A stretch of DNA of 14,386 nucleotides from contig DAOVAG010000007.1 in the NCBI GenBank assembly GCA_030671165.1, positions 1 through 14,386 on the forward strand, read 5' to 3'. The notes under the pieces are model-generated. The model had not been told where the DNA came from. It made no database searches and was given only the letters and a program-made list of their open reading frames with translations. Below, piece by piece: positions 7,741-13,629 of the stretch. The translations under genes and the position numbers were made by a program. The DNA is from Candidatus Bathyarchaeota archaeon (lineage in GTDB: Archaea; Thermoproteota; Bathyarchaeia; RBG-16-48-13; GCA-020355125). Each line of letters starts with the position of its first letter. Position 1 is the first letter of the stretch.

Positions 7741-8274
7741 TTATGCTACACCTTGCACAGAGAGTCTTGAAATACTGATAATTGCCTGAACATCGTGAGA
7801 AAAGGCAGAATCCGTATTAGTGATTACTACTCGTAATTTCGTGCCTGTGGGGAAGAATGTAACAAATTGAAAAGATTGAGTAACATTATCTAATGCTACA
7901 TACGACCCCTTTGTTGGAAAATAGAGAAATCCTTTGTCATCGGTTACATAGACCTGCACTAATCCATTACATCCGCTTGGGAAGTGTAATACAATTTCTG
8001 TGCTGACACAATCAAAAGGAATGACGTGTTGTAGCGTAGTTCGAGTTGAAGCTAAGATTCCACCACTAAGGAAATATGAAAGCTGTAAAGATTCATAATA
8101 CCCCTTTAGAGGAATATCCTCTCGGATTATCCATGATAAGACCGTTTCAGGCTCGACATTAAACATATCAGCTATCTGAGCTTCATTAAGCAGTTGTCTC
8201 CAATAAAGATCAAAGAGCTCCTTTTTCTCAGGTTTGCCAAGTCTAGCTTTCACTCTTAAGGGTTCGGTAGCCAA
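7741..8274 (-). CDS. HTH domain fused to beta-rich virion-like domain
   Basis: A 177-residue protein. Residues about 18-57 form a clear helix-turn-helix (KELFDLYWRQLLNEAQIADM, then FNVEPETVLSWIIREDIPLKG), of the type where a conserved LYW helix precedes a sequence-specific recognition helix. Residues 80-177 are beta-rich (STEIVLHFPSGCNGLVQVYV, PTGTKLRVVITNTD, HDVQAIISISRLSV), with the ending resembling the neighbouring structural proteins at 6581-7099 and 5414-6127. The start is TTG at 8274: GAGG lies about 8 bases upstream and an in-frame TAA stands two codons before it; GTG at 8253 is an alternative. Its stop abuts the next gene. It could be a structural protein whose HTH contacts DNA or a partner, or a regulator; the pairing is unusual. 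Confidence 0.75.
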   Translation of the reverse strand: MATEPLRVKARLGKPEKKELFDLYWRQLLNEAQIADMFNVEPETVLSWIIREDIPLKGYYESLQLSYFLSGGILASTRTTLQHVIPFDCVSTEIVLHFPSGCNGLVQVYVTDDKGFLYFPTKGSYVALDNVTQSFQFVTFFPTGTKLRVVITNTDSAFSHDVQAIISISRLSVQGVA

Positions 8275-8289
8275 AGTTTAAACCTCGTT

Positions 8290-8496
8290 TTAGAAGAGAA
8301 AACGATCCGTTCTAACAGTTCCAGTATCCTCAAGACGAGGTTTGACCTTTGTTTGTTTATTTTGCTTAAGCTTGACCTTACCAGTTCGATCTTCTTCTTT
8401 AACTGCTTTAGGTGATACGGAAGCTTCGGGTCTATGTCTGGACACCTGTTTTCTGAAAACGTGTCTTTTTCGTTCTTCATAATTTCTATCTGACAT
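8290..8496 (-). CDS. Small very basic protein, probably disordered
   Basis: A 68-residue protein rich in Arg and Lys (RNYEERKRHVFRKQVSRHR; KVKLKQNKQTKVKPRLE), with almost no hydrophobic core until the final DRFLF. It looks intrinsically disordered and could bind nucleic acid or an acidic partner surface. I chose this frame over the overlapping 74-codon frame at 8256-8480 because it starts 9 bases after the upstream stop with AAGTGAT 4 bases before the ATG, and ends 15 bases before the next gene, leaving room for that gene's GAGG site. The competing frame has no ribosome-binding site and would overlap the next gene. No family is recognised. Confidence 0.6.
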   Translation of the reverse strand: MSDRNYEERKRHVFRKQVSRHRPEASVSPKAVKEEDRTGKVKLKQNKQTKVKPRLEDTGTVRTDRFLF

Positions 8497-8505
8497 TTAC
8501 ATCAC

Positions 8506-8736
8506 TTATTGTTGTTTTTTAACTGTTTGAAATAATCCAATGCCTGTTTCATCCATTTTGAGTTTAAGAATTTCTAATCCTTTGAATAGCATATCTACTT
8601 CTCTCGGAGTGATTTTATGTTTGTCACCATCATTGATACTAAAGAAGTACTGCTTACGAGTTGTGTGATAGTAGAATTTAATCACTTTTTCGTGCAATGG
8701 AAGTACTAGGCATTCTTGTATTTTGCTATTCCCCAT
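8506..8736 (-). CDS. Small protein of unknown function
   Basis: A 76-residue soluble protein, not recognised. Strand-like segments QECLVLPLHEKVIKFYYH and QYFFSIND are followed by a helix (TPREVDMLFKGLEILKLKM) and a lysine/glutamine tail. The ITPREVDMLFKGLEILK stretch could be an interaction helix. No membrane segment or cysteine motif is present. The ATG follows the 67-bp leader with an AGAAGTG site 5 bases upstream. The stop is 9 bases before the next gene. Fit between neighbours and codon use like the rest of the strand support a real gene; the role is unknown. Confidence 0.65.
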   Translation of the reverse strand: MGNSKIQECLVLPLHEKVIKFYYHTTRKQYFFSINDGDKHKITPREVDMLFKGLEILKLKMDETGIGLFQTVKKQQ

Positions 8737-8803
8737 AATGACACTTCTCTTAAATAATAATCAAATCCATTTAATAATCCTTTCTAGTTCATTCGATTGA
8801 ATT
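8737..8803 (-). promoter_or_regulatory. 67-bp intergenic leader ending in AGAGAAGTG
   Basis: This is one of the two largest gaps in the window. It is very AT-rich, with TTATTAAAT and ATTATTTAAG stretches that could serve as TATA-like or -10-like elements, but no convincing promoter pair can be read. Its end, AGAGAAGTG at 8742-8750 (read on the minus strand), lies 5 bases before the ATG of the next gene and is shared with the gap at 5338-5413. A six-codon ATG...TAA mini-frame occurs inside it. I regard it as a leader with a possible internal promoter. Confidence 0.3.
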
Positions 8804-9640
8804 TTATGGTAAATGAGTTGAGCTGTAAATTCCTTGTAGTTTCTTGCCAAACGATCCATCAATGGTATGACCTGCCATTAATTCATCCCAAACAGCGTCA
8901 GCTATTCCTGTTACATTAACGGGAACTGAACCTGTGCGAGAAATCACAAATACGACATCATTATTAGCTGGAGTGAAAGGGAGAGCGACAACGGTTATAG
9001 CTCCAGAGGCTTGTGCATAGTCATCAACATTTCTTGCACATACTCCTGCTGAATTGATGAATACAACTTGCATGTTATTAAAGAAGTCATCAATCTCGGT
9101 AAAGTCAGTAACAACAACGGTAGTTGTAGAACCAACACCTACTAAGCCTTTCTTGGCTACAAACCATTCAGGGTCGTCAGGAAGGTTATCGGTTTTTAAT
9201 TCAATAGCTGTTGTATCAACCTTAACTGCATCAATTTTGGTTTCGTTAGCATCAACTTCAACTATAATATTTGCATGTTCAGTTGGCAAAGTCGTTCCTG
9301 TATCCACTTTTACGGAGTCAATTTTGGTTTCGTTAGCATCAACTTCTATTACTATGTCATCGAGATCAGCTGCCTGAACTTCATAATTCTCTCCCATAAC
9401 TCTGTCATCAGGGCAAGTAATCTCTAAATCATAAATACCTGTGATTAAAGGAGTAAAAGTTCCGTAGTAATGTCCACTTGCACCTATTTCGGAGATAACA
9501 ACTGCCTCTGGAGCTGCAGCTCCATTGCGAGCTAAATAGTAAGTGCAAGACCCAGCTTGACCTGTAAGTGGAGTAAGACCATCCGTATCAAATACTGTGA
9601 AATGCATTCGAGTAACAGTATTTTGTTTAGCTAGAGGCAT
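8804..9640 (-). CDS. Multidomain virion protein with tandem linker repeat
   Basis: A 278-residue protein. Residues about 1-80 look like an Ig-like beta domain with the phage-type pattern ASGHYYGTFTPLITGIYDLEI. Residues 98-145 hold two copies of a 29-residue unit built on VDANETKID[SA]VKVDT, probably an extended linker. Residues 160-238 form a second beta domain (STTTVVVTDFTEIDD, MQVVFINSAGVCARNVDDY, NNDVVFVISRTG) of a kind common in viral structural proteins of metagenomes. The C-terminus, residues 245-270, has the ADAVWDELMAGHTIDGSFGK motif that recurs at the ends of many phage structural proteins. I infer a tail, baseplate or neck-associated role. The ATG start has AAAGGAAG about 12 bases upstream and overlaps the coiled-coil gene. 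A gap of 67 bases follows its stop. Confidence 0.8.
   Translation of the reverse strand: MPLAKQNTVTRMHFTVFDTDGLTPLTGQAGSCTYYLARNGAAAPEAVVISEIGASGHYYGTFTPLITGIYDLEITCPDDRVMGENYEVQAADLDDIVIEVDANETKIDSVKVDTGTTLPTEHANIIVEVDANETKIDAVKVDTTAIELKTDNLPDDPEWFVAKKGLVGVGSTTTVVVTDFTEIDDFFNNMQVVFINSAGVCARNVDDYAQASGAITVVALPFTPANNDVVFVISRTGSVPVNVTGIADAVWDELMAGHTIDGSFGKKLQGIYSSTHLP
9209..9349 (-). repeat. 29-residue tandem repeat (VDANETKID units)
   Basis: Two in-frame copies lie at a spacing of 87 bases. The DNA core of 29 bases at 9231-9259 is repeated identically at 9318-9346. It encodes VDANETKID followed by [SA]VKVDT, residues 98-126 and 127-145 of the 278-residue virion protein. The near identity of the DNA suggests a fairly recent duplication or gene conversion, unlike the diverged 42-bp repeats elsewhere in the window. 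Confidence 0.85.
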
Positions 9641-9839
9641 CTTTGTCTGTTTCTTCCTTTTCCATTTCCTCTAACAGTTCAATTTTACCTTGCAAGATCA
9701 GAAAATCACGATTATGATTAACTAATTGCTGTTGTATGCCTTGTATTTGGCTATTAAGTAAAGCAACTGCTGATTCAATAGCTTTCTTCTCATGTTGGTA
9801 TTTTTGCAATCTCTTTGCTCTTTTTTCTTTTTTTTCCAT
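9627..9839 (-). CDS. Short coiled-coil protein
   Basis: A 70-residue, highly charged, almost wholly helical protein. The N-terminus is very basic (KKEKRAKRLQKYQHEKK), the middle carries heptad-like hydrophobic spacing (AVALLNSQIQGIQQQLV; LILQGKIELLEEM), and the C-terminus is acidic (EKEETDKDASS). A coiled-coil connector or assembly chaperone for the adjacent structural proteins is possible; no family is recognised. The ATG immediately follows the upstream TAA, with AGAGG about 8-9 bases before it. The last 14 bases overlap the start of the next gene. Sequence complexity is low but the frame is tightly fitted between neighbours, which supports a real gene. Confidence 0.75.
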   Translation of the reverse strand: MEKKEKRAKRLQKYQHEKKAIESAVALLNSQIQGIQQQLVNHNRDFLILQGKIELLEEMEKEETDKDASS

Positions 9840-10115
9840 TTATAACGCCTCTAATTGAGTCTTTAAATCATTCCACTTGGTATATTCAGCTGCTAGCGCT
9901 GTTACTTTATTAGAAATGTTATTATGCAAACCTGTATAATTAATTGGTAAATCAATTGTGCCTAATACATTCTGTCCAGCTTTGAATGTTATAGTAACTG
10001 TAACAATATTATTTGCTTTAGCGTAGTCATACGTTACATTCAATCCAAGCGTGTCAGCAGCTTCTATCTTTCGTTTTGTTCCATGATCTAAAATATATTC
10101 TAATGCCCAACTCAT
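9840..10115 (-). CDS. Small protein of unknown function, beta core with helical ends
   Basis: A 91-residue protein I do not recognise. Residues 1-35 are mixed (LEYILDHGTKRKIEA, then a NVTYDYAKAN strand and turn). Residues 37-60 form two clear strands (IVTVTITFKAG, LGTIDLPINYTG). Residues 64-91 form an amphipathic helix ending WNDLKTQLEAL that could mediate oligomerisation. The start is secure: AAAGGTGAT lies 5 bases before the ATG, and the ATG overlaps the upstream TGA as ATGA. The stop TAA directly abuts the ATG of the coiled-coil gene. Its placement between fibre genes suggests a small virion or assembly protein, without proof. Confidence 0.75.
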   Translation of the reverse strand: MSWALEYILDHGTKRKIEAADTLGLNVTYDYAKANNIVTVTITFKAGQNVLGTIDLPINYTGLHNNISNKVTALAAEYTKWNDLKTQLEAL

Positions 10116-10657
10116 TTTTTATCACCTTTCTTTTGTAATGCCATAAAATACTTATAATCTCCCAGTATCTTAAATCCCATAGATTTAGCCATTAATGGAA
10201 TGTCTCTTCCAAATGGTTCATGTGTATTATCTATTACAATAATTCCACCATCAGCTACCATTTCAAACATCTTCGGTAGAGTTTTCTCTCTAATATCTAT
10301 AACAAACCCTAAATCGTGAAGTATTAAGTCAAACGGTTCAGGATTGGTTGTTAAGAACTCTTCCCATAGCCACATCTCATTCAAATCCAATTCAAACTTT
10401 TTAAAATATTCTTTGGTTATGTTCAACCATTGTTCTTCTGTATCTACCGTTATTGTATGTCCTAACGGATAATATTTCTTAAATAATATTGATGACCAAC
10501 CCGAACCCGCATCAAGTATTCTCTTGGGTTTATATTTCTCACAAATTGATATGATATACTCTGATAACTCTACTGAGATCGGTACAAAGTGTTGTGGTCG
10601 AATACCTTGTTTGGCTTGAAAATCATAAATATAGTTTTCATAGTCGGTTTTAATCAT
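10112..10657 (-). CDS. Class I SAM-dependent methyltransferase
   Basis: A 181-residue protein with the full Rossmann methyltransferase order: motif I RILDAGSGWSS at residues 46-56, the acidic end of strand 2 at D72 (TITVDTEEQW), strand 4 FDLILHDLGF at 109-118, and strand 5 GGIIVIDNTHE at 137-147. The VIDN followed by a His resembles the small-molecule and sugar-type methyltransferases grouped with Methyltransf_24/FkbM-like families, rather than DNA methyltransferases, which would show a DPPY/NPPY-type motif that is absent here. The acceptor is unknown. It sits 3 bases after the C1q-like fibre and overlaps the next gene by ATGA, so it is in the structural operon. Modification of a virion protein, a glycan or a host envelope compound is the reasonable inference. 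It is not closely similar to the methyltransferase-like protein at 12970-13629. Confidence 0.88.
   Translation of the reverse strand: MIKTDYENYIYDFQAKQGIRPQHFVPISVELSEYIISICEKYKPKRILDAGSGWSSILFKKYYPLGHTITVDTEEQWLNITKEYFKKFELDLNEMWLWEEFLTTNPEPFDLILHDLGFVIDIREKTLPKMFEMVADGGIIVIDNTHEPFGRDIPLMAKSMGFKILGDYKYFMALQKKGDKK
10121..10129 (-). promoter_or_regulatory. Strong ribosome-binding site AAAGGTGAT
   Basis: This is the best match in the window to the extended anti-Shine-Dalgarno complement. It lies inside the end of the methyltransferase gene, 5 bases before the ATG at 10115. It fixes the start of the 91-residue gene and exemplifies the GGTGA-type site seen at several other starts here. Confidence 0.75.
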
Positions 10658-10660
10658 ATT

Positions 10661-11884
10661 TTAAGTTCCCCCTAACATAACTAATGTCAGTGTTATATCT
10701 ATAACTGTTATATTCCTTGCAACTCCACTATCAGATGAAATCCAAACCTCTAATGTATCAGTTGCATTTATATCTATTATTCCTGATATAGAACCAGAAC
10801 CAGCATCAGTTCCAGCTGATAAAGTCCTTTGTGCTTCTAAATTAGCAAATACGGTAGTATCATTATTTTTAGATACATGAACATCTATGGTGTGTCCAGC
10901 ACCAGCAGAGTTCAAAATAGCCATTGACACCGTTACTATATATCTGCCACTTTCTATTATTGTAATATGATCGCTATTGTGGTCTGGGGTAGTATTGTTT
11001 GATTCTCCATTAACAGCAAAATCGGTAACTTGTGTATAACCTGCTGAAGATACACTCATAGTATTTGAATTATTTTTAACATAAATCTCCCCAAACGGTA
11101 ATCCAGTATTGTCTCCAGTGAATATTAAATCTCCTAAAATATTCACTGCCCCAGTTCCTAACAATTGTGGATCAATTATTAAATCAGTGCCATCATAATA
11201 GATATGAGCATCTCCAACGCCTCCTGCACCTGCCCCAAAAAGTAAATCCGCACCAATACCATCTCCAGCCATCCACAGTCCTTGATTAATAACTCCGCTC
11301 GTTTGCGGGTTTATCTCAAGACCACAAAGACGACCCCATGTGCCAAGAGTGGATACTGCTGAGCTAATAATCATGCCTCTGACAATATTAACAGTAGAGT
11401 TATCAGTGCCATAGAAACCTGCAAGAGGCACAACAGCTATTCCAGTAATTGTATTTGCTGTAACAACTCTTGTACCAACATTCAGCATTCCACCAGTAGT
11501 TATTCCAGTAATATTCAAATTGGCAGAACCTATTCCTGAAGAAACGGGTGCTGGAAAAAAGTCAAGTCCTCTTACACCAGAACCCGCTCCCCATTGTGTG
11601 CCATCGAACCATACATTTCCTTGTATGGAAACAATAGTATTAGAACCAGCAAACGCAGGAGACCATGATGGAAAACAGCCTAATCCTACAACTGTACCGG
11701 GTGAAAGGAGAGGACTAAATAATTCTGACATGATAAGTCCATGAGCAGATGTCGATGATGTACCACCCAGTCCTATATGTTTTGTTAATTCCAAATTCTC
11801 GGTTATAGGATCGTTACTTGCGTCTAATCGTAAATATCTACCATCTGCTAAGGCTTGTGAGAGAGCATTTCGTACTTCAGGCAT
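10661..11884 (-). CDS. Tail fibre / receptor-binding protein with C1q-like C-terminus
   Basis: A 407-residue virion-type fibre protein. The N-terminus (residues 11-34) has the ADGRYLRLDASNDPIT pattern that recurs in viral fibres and structural proteins. A glycine/serine-rich beta region (40-225) follows, containing a module at about 179-235 (TWGRLCGLEINPQTSG, then GLWMAGDGIG and YYDGTDLIIDP) related to a module in the 1220-residue fibre at 227-3889. Residues about 265-407 look like a C1q/TNF jelly roll: HITIIESGRYIVTVSM, TIDVHVSKNN, SGIIDINATDTLEVW, and a final hydrophobic strand ending TLTLVMLGGT. That fold commonly forms trimeric knobs at fibre tips, so receptor binding is the likely role. 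The ATG start has an AAAGTGA site 5 bases upstream in a 30-bp gap. A methyltransferase gene starts 3 bases after its stop. Confidence 0.85.
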   Translation of the reverse strand: MPEVRNALSQALADGRYLRLDASNDPITENLELTKHIGLGGTSSTSAHGLIMSELFSPLLSPGTVVGLGCFPSWSPAFAGSNTIVSIQGNVWFDGTQWGAGSGVRGLDFFPAPVSSGIGSANLNITGITTGGMLNVGTRVVTANTITGIAVVPLAGFYGTDNSTVNIVRGMIISSAVSTLGTWGRLCGLEINPQTSGVINQGLWMAGDGIGADLLFGAGAGGVGDAHIYYDGTDLIIDPQLLGTGAVNILGDLIFTGDNTGLPFGEIYVKNNSNTMSVSSAGYTQVTDFAVNGESNNTTPDHNSDHITIIESGRYIVTVSMAILNSAGAGHTIDVHVSKNNDTTVFANLEAQRTLSAGTDAGSGSISGIIDINATDTLEVWISSDSGVARNITVIDITLTLVMLGGT

Positions 11885-11914
11885 TTATTTCACTTTCTTA
11901 AATTAGGATTTTAA

Positions 11915-12970
11915 TTACTCATAAGGATTTTCAACAATAATTGATAATGCACAGGATTCTCGACTAGAGAGTTCAATATCTCGTCTAAGGCTTGATGAAT
12001 AATTACTTCTTATCTGAACATTCCTAGCTAATCTTCGGGAGTAATTTGTGGTTATTTGAGGCTTAGGAATAGCTTTCTTGGGAATGACTATAACTGTTCT
12101 ACTTAGGGAAAATGAGTCCTGTTCAAACAATTGAATTATTAATTGAAGAGGTTCAGAAATTTTATCAAAAAGTTGAACTGTCCTAGATGTTTTTCGTGAA
12201 GTAAGAGCTATTCCCTGTGTTGTTTGGGTAAGTCGTGCTGAAATTCTATTTATTCCTTGAGTGGTGAGTTTCAAAGGAATCGAAAGAAATTCAAACGATT
12301 GAATTGTCAATTGAATGGCTCTATGCAATCTACTCGTTAATTGCACGGTTTGACCCAGTGACCGCGAGGTTCGATCAAATACTTGCACAGTTTGAGTCAA
12401 TGTTCTAGAGAAAGAATCATTAACCATAACGGTTCGATCTAAAGAATGACCCAAACGATCTATAATGTGAACAGTTTGAGTTAAGGATCGAGAGAAGTTA
12501 TCGGAAGCTTGGATAGTTTGAGTTAAAGGAATAGATTCATAAGTAGGTGCAAGAACGGTTTGGGTTAAGGATGTGGAGAATTGACCGCTGTGAAGGGTTT
12601 GAATAGTAATTGTTGAGGGAACAGGCGGTAAGGGAGAATTGTTTGTAAGATTGTAAAGACGAAATTCATATTTCTGCCCATAAGGAGCTTCTGTATTAAA
12701 TTTAAGAATCCAATGAATAAAGGTATAAACACCTGCACTTATTTTGTCTAGATGGTGTTCAAGCTTTTCAGAACAGATTTCAGAGTATTCATTTATATCA
12801 TTCCATTCTCCCCCAACTCTTCGGAATTGTAATTTAACGACTGCACTACTCGTTCCATGTGGTATTCTGTTTTGAATACCTGCTTGAAGGAGAAAAGGCT
12901 TAGTTTTAATCCAATCAAGAACATCTGCACTAGCGGTTTGACCGCTCTCTAAAGGACTTCCAAAAATCAT
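11915..12970 (-). CDS. Fibre-like protein with fifteen 14-residue repeats
   Basis: A 351-residue protein. I chose the ATG at 12970, not the TTG at 13027, because AGGTGA sits 7 bases upstream and the ATG overlaps the preceding TAA as TAATG, a usual coupled arrangement. Residues about 25-125 look like a beta-sandwich head ending in a YEFRLYNLT strand. From residue 127 the protein is built of 14-residue units with consensus xxDxxSRxLTQTVQ: twelve contiguous units (127-294), an 11-residue proline/lysine break (295-305), then three more basic units (306-347) and NPYE. The exact period and lack of loops suggest an extended beta shaft, for example a beta-solenoid or triple-beta-spiral-like fibre. 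The resemblance to SRTLTQTV-type repeats of archaeal proteins is from memory, not from a search. It lies directly before the C1q-like fibre, consistent with a tail appendage. Confidence 0.8.
   Translation of the reverse strand: MIFGSPLESGQTASADVLDWIKTKPFLLQAGIQNRIPHGTSSAVVKLQFRRVGGEWNDINEYSEICSEKLEHHLDKISAGVYTFIHWILKFNTEAPYGQKYEFRLYNLTNNSPLPPVPSTITIQTLHSGQFSTSLTQTVLAPTYESIPLTQTIQASDNFSRSLTQTVHIIDRLGHSLDRTVMVNDSFSRTLTQTVQVFDRTSRSLGQTVQLTSRLHRAIQLTIQSFEFLSIPLKLTTQGINRISARLTQTTQGIALTSRKTSRTVQLFDKISEPLQLIIQLFEQDSFSLSRTVIVIPKKAIPKPQITTNYSRRLARNVQIRSNYSSSLRRDIELSSRESCALSIIVENPYE
11930..12592 (-). repeat. 15 x 14-residue (42-bp) repeat array with one break
   Basis: This coding repeat array encodes residues 127-347 of the 351-residue fibre-like protein. 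Unit examples are ASDNFSRSLTQTVH, VNDSFSRTLTQTVQ, VFDRTSRSLGQTVQ and LFDKISEPLQLIIQ. Leu at position 9, Thr at 12, Val/Ile at 13 and Gln at 14 are the most constant; Ser or Arg is common at 6-7. The register is kept exactly for twelve units, is interrupted by VIPKKAIPKPQ (DNA about 12056-12088), and resumes for three units. The DNA copies have diverged strongly, so this is an old protein repeat and not a recent tandem duplication. Confidence 0.85.
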
Positions 12971-13629
12971 TAGTGAGTCACCTGACCCCAGACTTGCGGA
13001 ATCTTCCAATCTTTCTCTTCTTGCCAACCTCTTATTGTATAAAGCCAGACTTTACCAGTATCGGAATCAACCAAGACCGTTCCTGTATTAGTCAAAAATT
13101 GAACCCAAAAGCTTCGGTTTTCAATTAAATAGCCTTCTTTAAGGTAGTTATCAGAATTATGATTATCGTCAATAACACTAAGAAGATGAATTTGCCGATT
13201 AGCATTGGCATTTAGTAATTTGATGAGTTTTTCAGCTTTCTCTTTATTAGGTAAGCAATCTAAAACATTCCAAGAGATAACAAGATCAATATTAGGAATG
13301 GAGCTCCAATCAAATTCAGTAGCGTCAATGAGGGTTACTTGGTCATCAACACCATTTCTGATACATTGATTGTACGCGTGAACAGAGATTTCAATGCCCT
13401 GAAATTTATTTATGAGTTCAGGGGGAATGATCTTCTGTAAGTGCTTAAGAATGTAGCCATAAGCAACTCCCAGAATATAAACTGAACCTTGAAGGTTATT
13501 GGTTACATAATAGTTGTAAAGCCATTCAGCTCGTTGTTTAAAGTGCGGAAAATCAGCATAATTTAAATAACCCTGTTCTCCACCTACAAAGAATGTTTTA
13601 TCAAATTTGAGAGTCAAAAGGTTCAACAA
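12970..13629 (-). CDS. Class I SAM methyltransferase-like protein (TTG start)
   Basis: A 219-residue protein with a Rossmann methyltransferase pattern: a hydrophobic strand and glycine turn at residues 50-60 (VYILGVAYGYI, motif I position, degenerate from GxGxG), an acidic strand end at 78-81 (GIEI), a DA pair at 102-103 before an aromatic loop (motif III position), and strand 4 at 113-125 (NIDLVISWNVLDC). The likely reaction is methyl transfer from S-adenosylmethionine to an unknown acceptor; the poor motif I leaves room for weak or lost activity. There is no ATG anywhere in the frame and the protein has no internal methionine. The upstream in-frame stop is a TAG six codons back, so the start must be TTG; tandem TTG codons at 13629 and 13626 follow AGGAG closely. 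It overlaps the upstream gene by 29 bases, and its TAA overlaps the next gene's ATG (TAATG). Confidence 0.8.
   Translation of the reverse strand: MLNLLTLKFDKTFFVGGEQGYLNYADFPHFKQRAEWLYNYYVTNNLQGSVYILGVAYGYILKHLQKIIPPELINKFQGIEISVHAYNQCIRNGVDDQVTLIDATEFDWSSIPNIDLVISWNVLDCLPNKEKAEKLIKLLNANANRQIHLLSVIDDNHNSDNYLKEGYLIENRSFWVQFLTNTGTVLVDSDTGKVWLYTIRGWQEEKDWKIPQVWGQVTH

Noticed and set aside
9054..9377. 107-codon plus-strand frame
   Set aside because: It is antisense to the 278-residue virion protein and contains the reverse of its tandem linker (SILVSLASTST twice). There is no sign of independent expression.
12971..13027. TTG at 13027 as the start of the 14-residue-repeat protein
   Set aside because: It would overlap the methyltransferase-like gene by 58 bases and has no clear ribosome-binding site, whereas the ATG at 12970 has AGGTGA 7 bases upstream and a TAATG junction.
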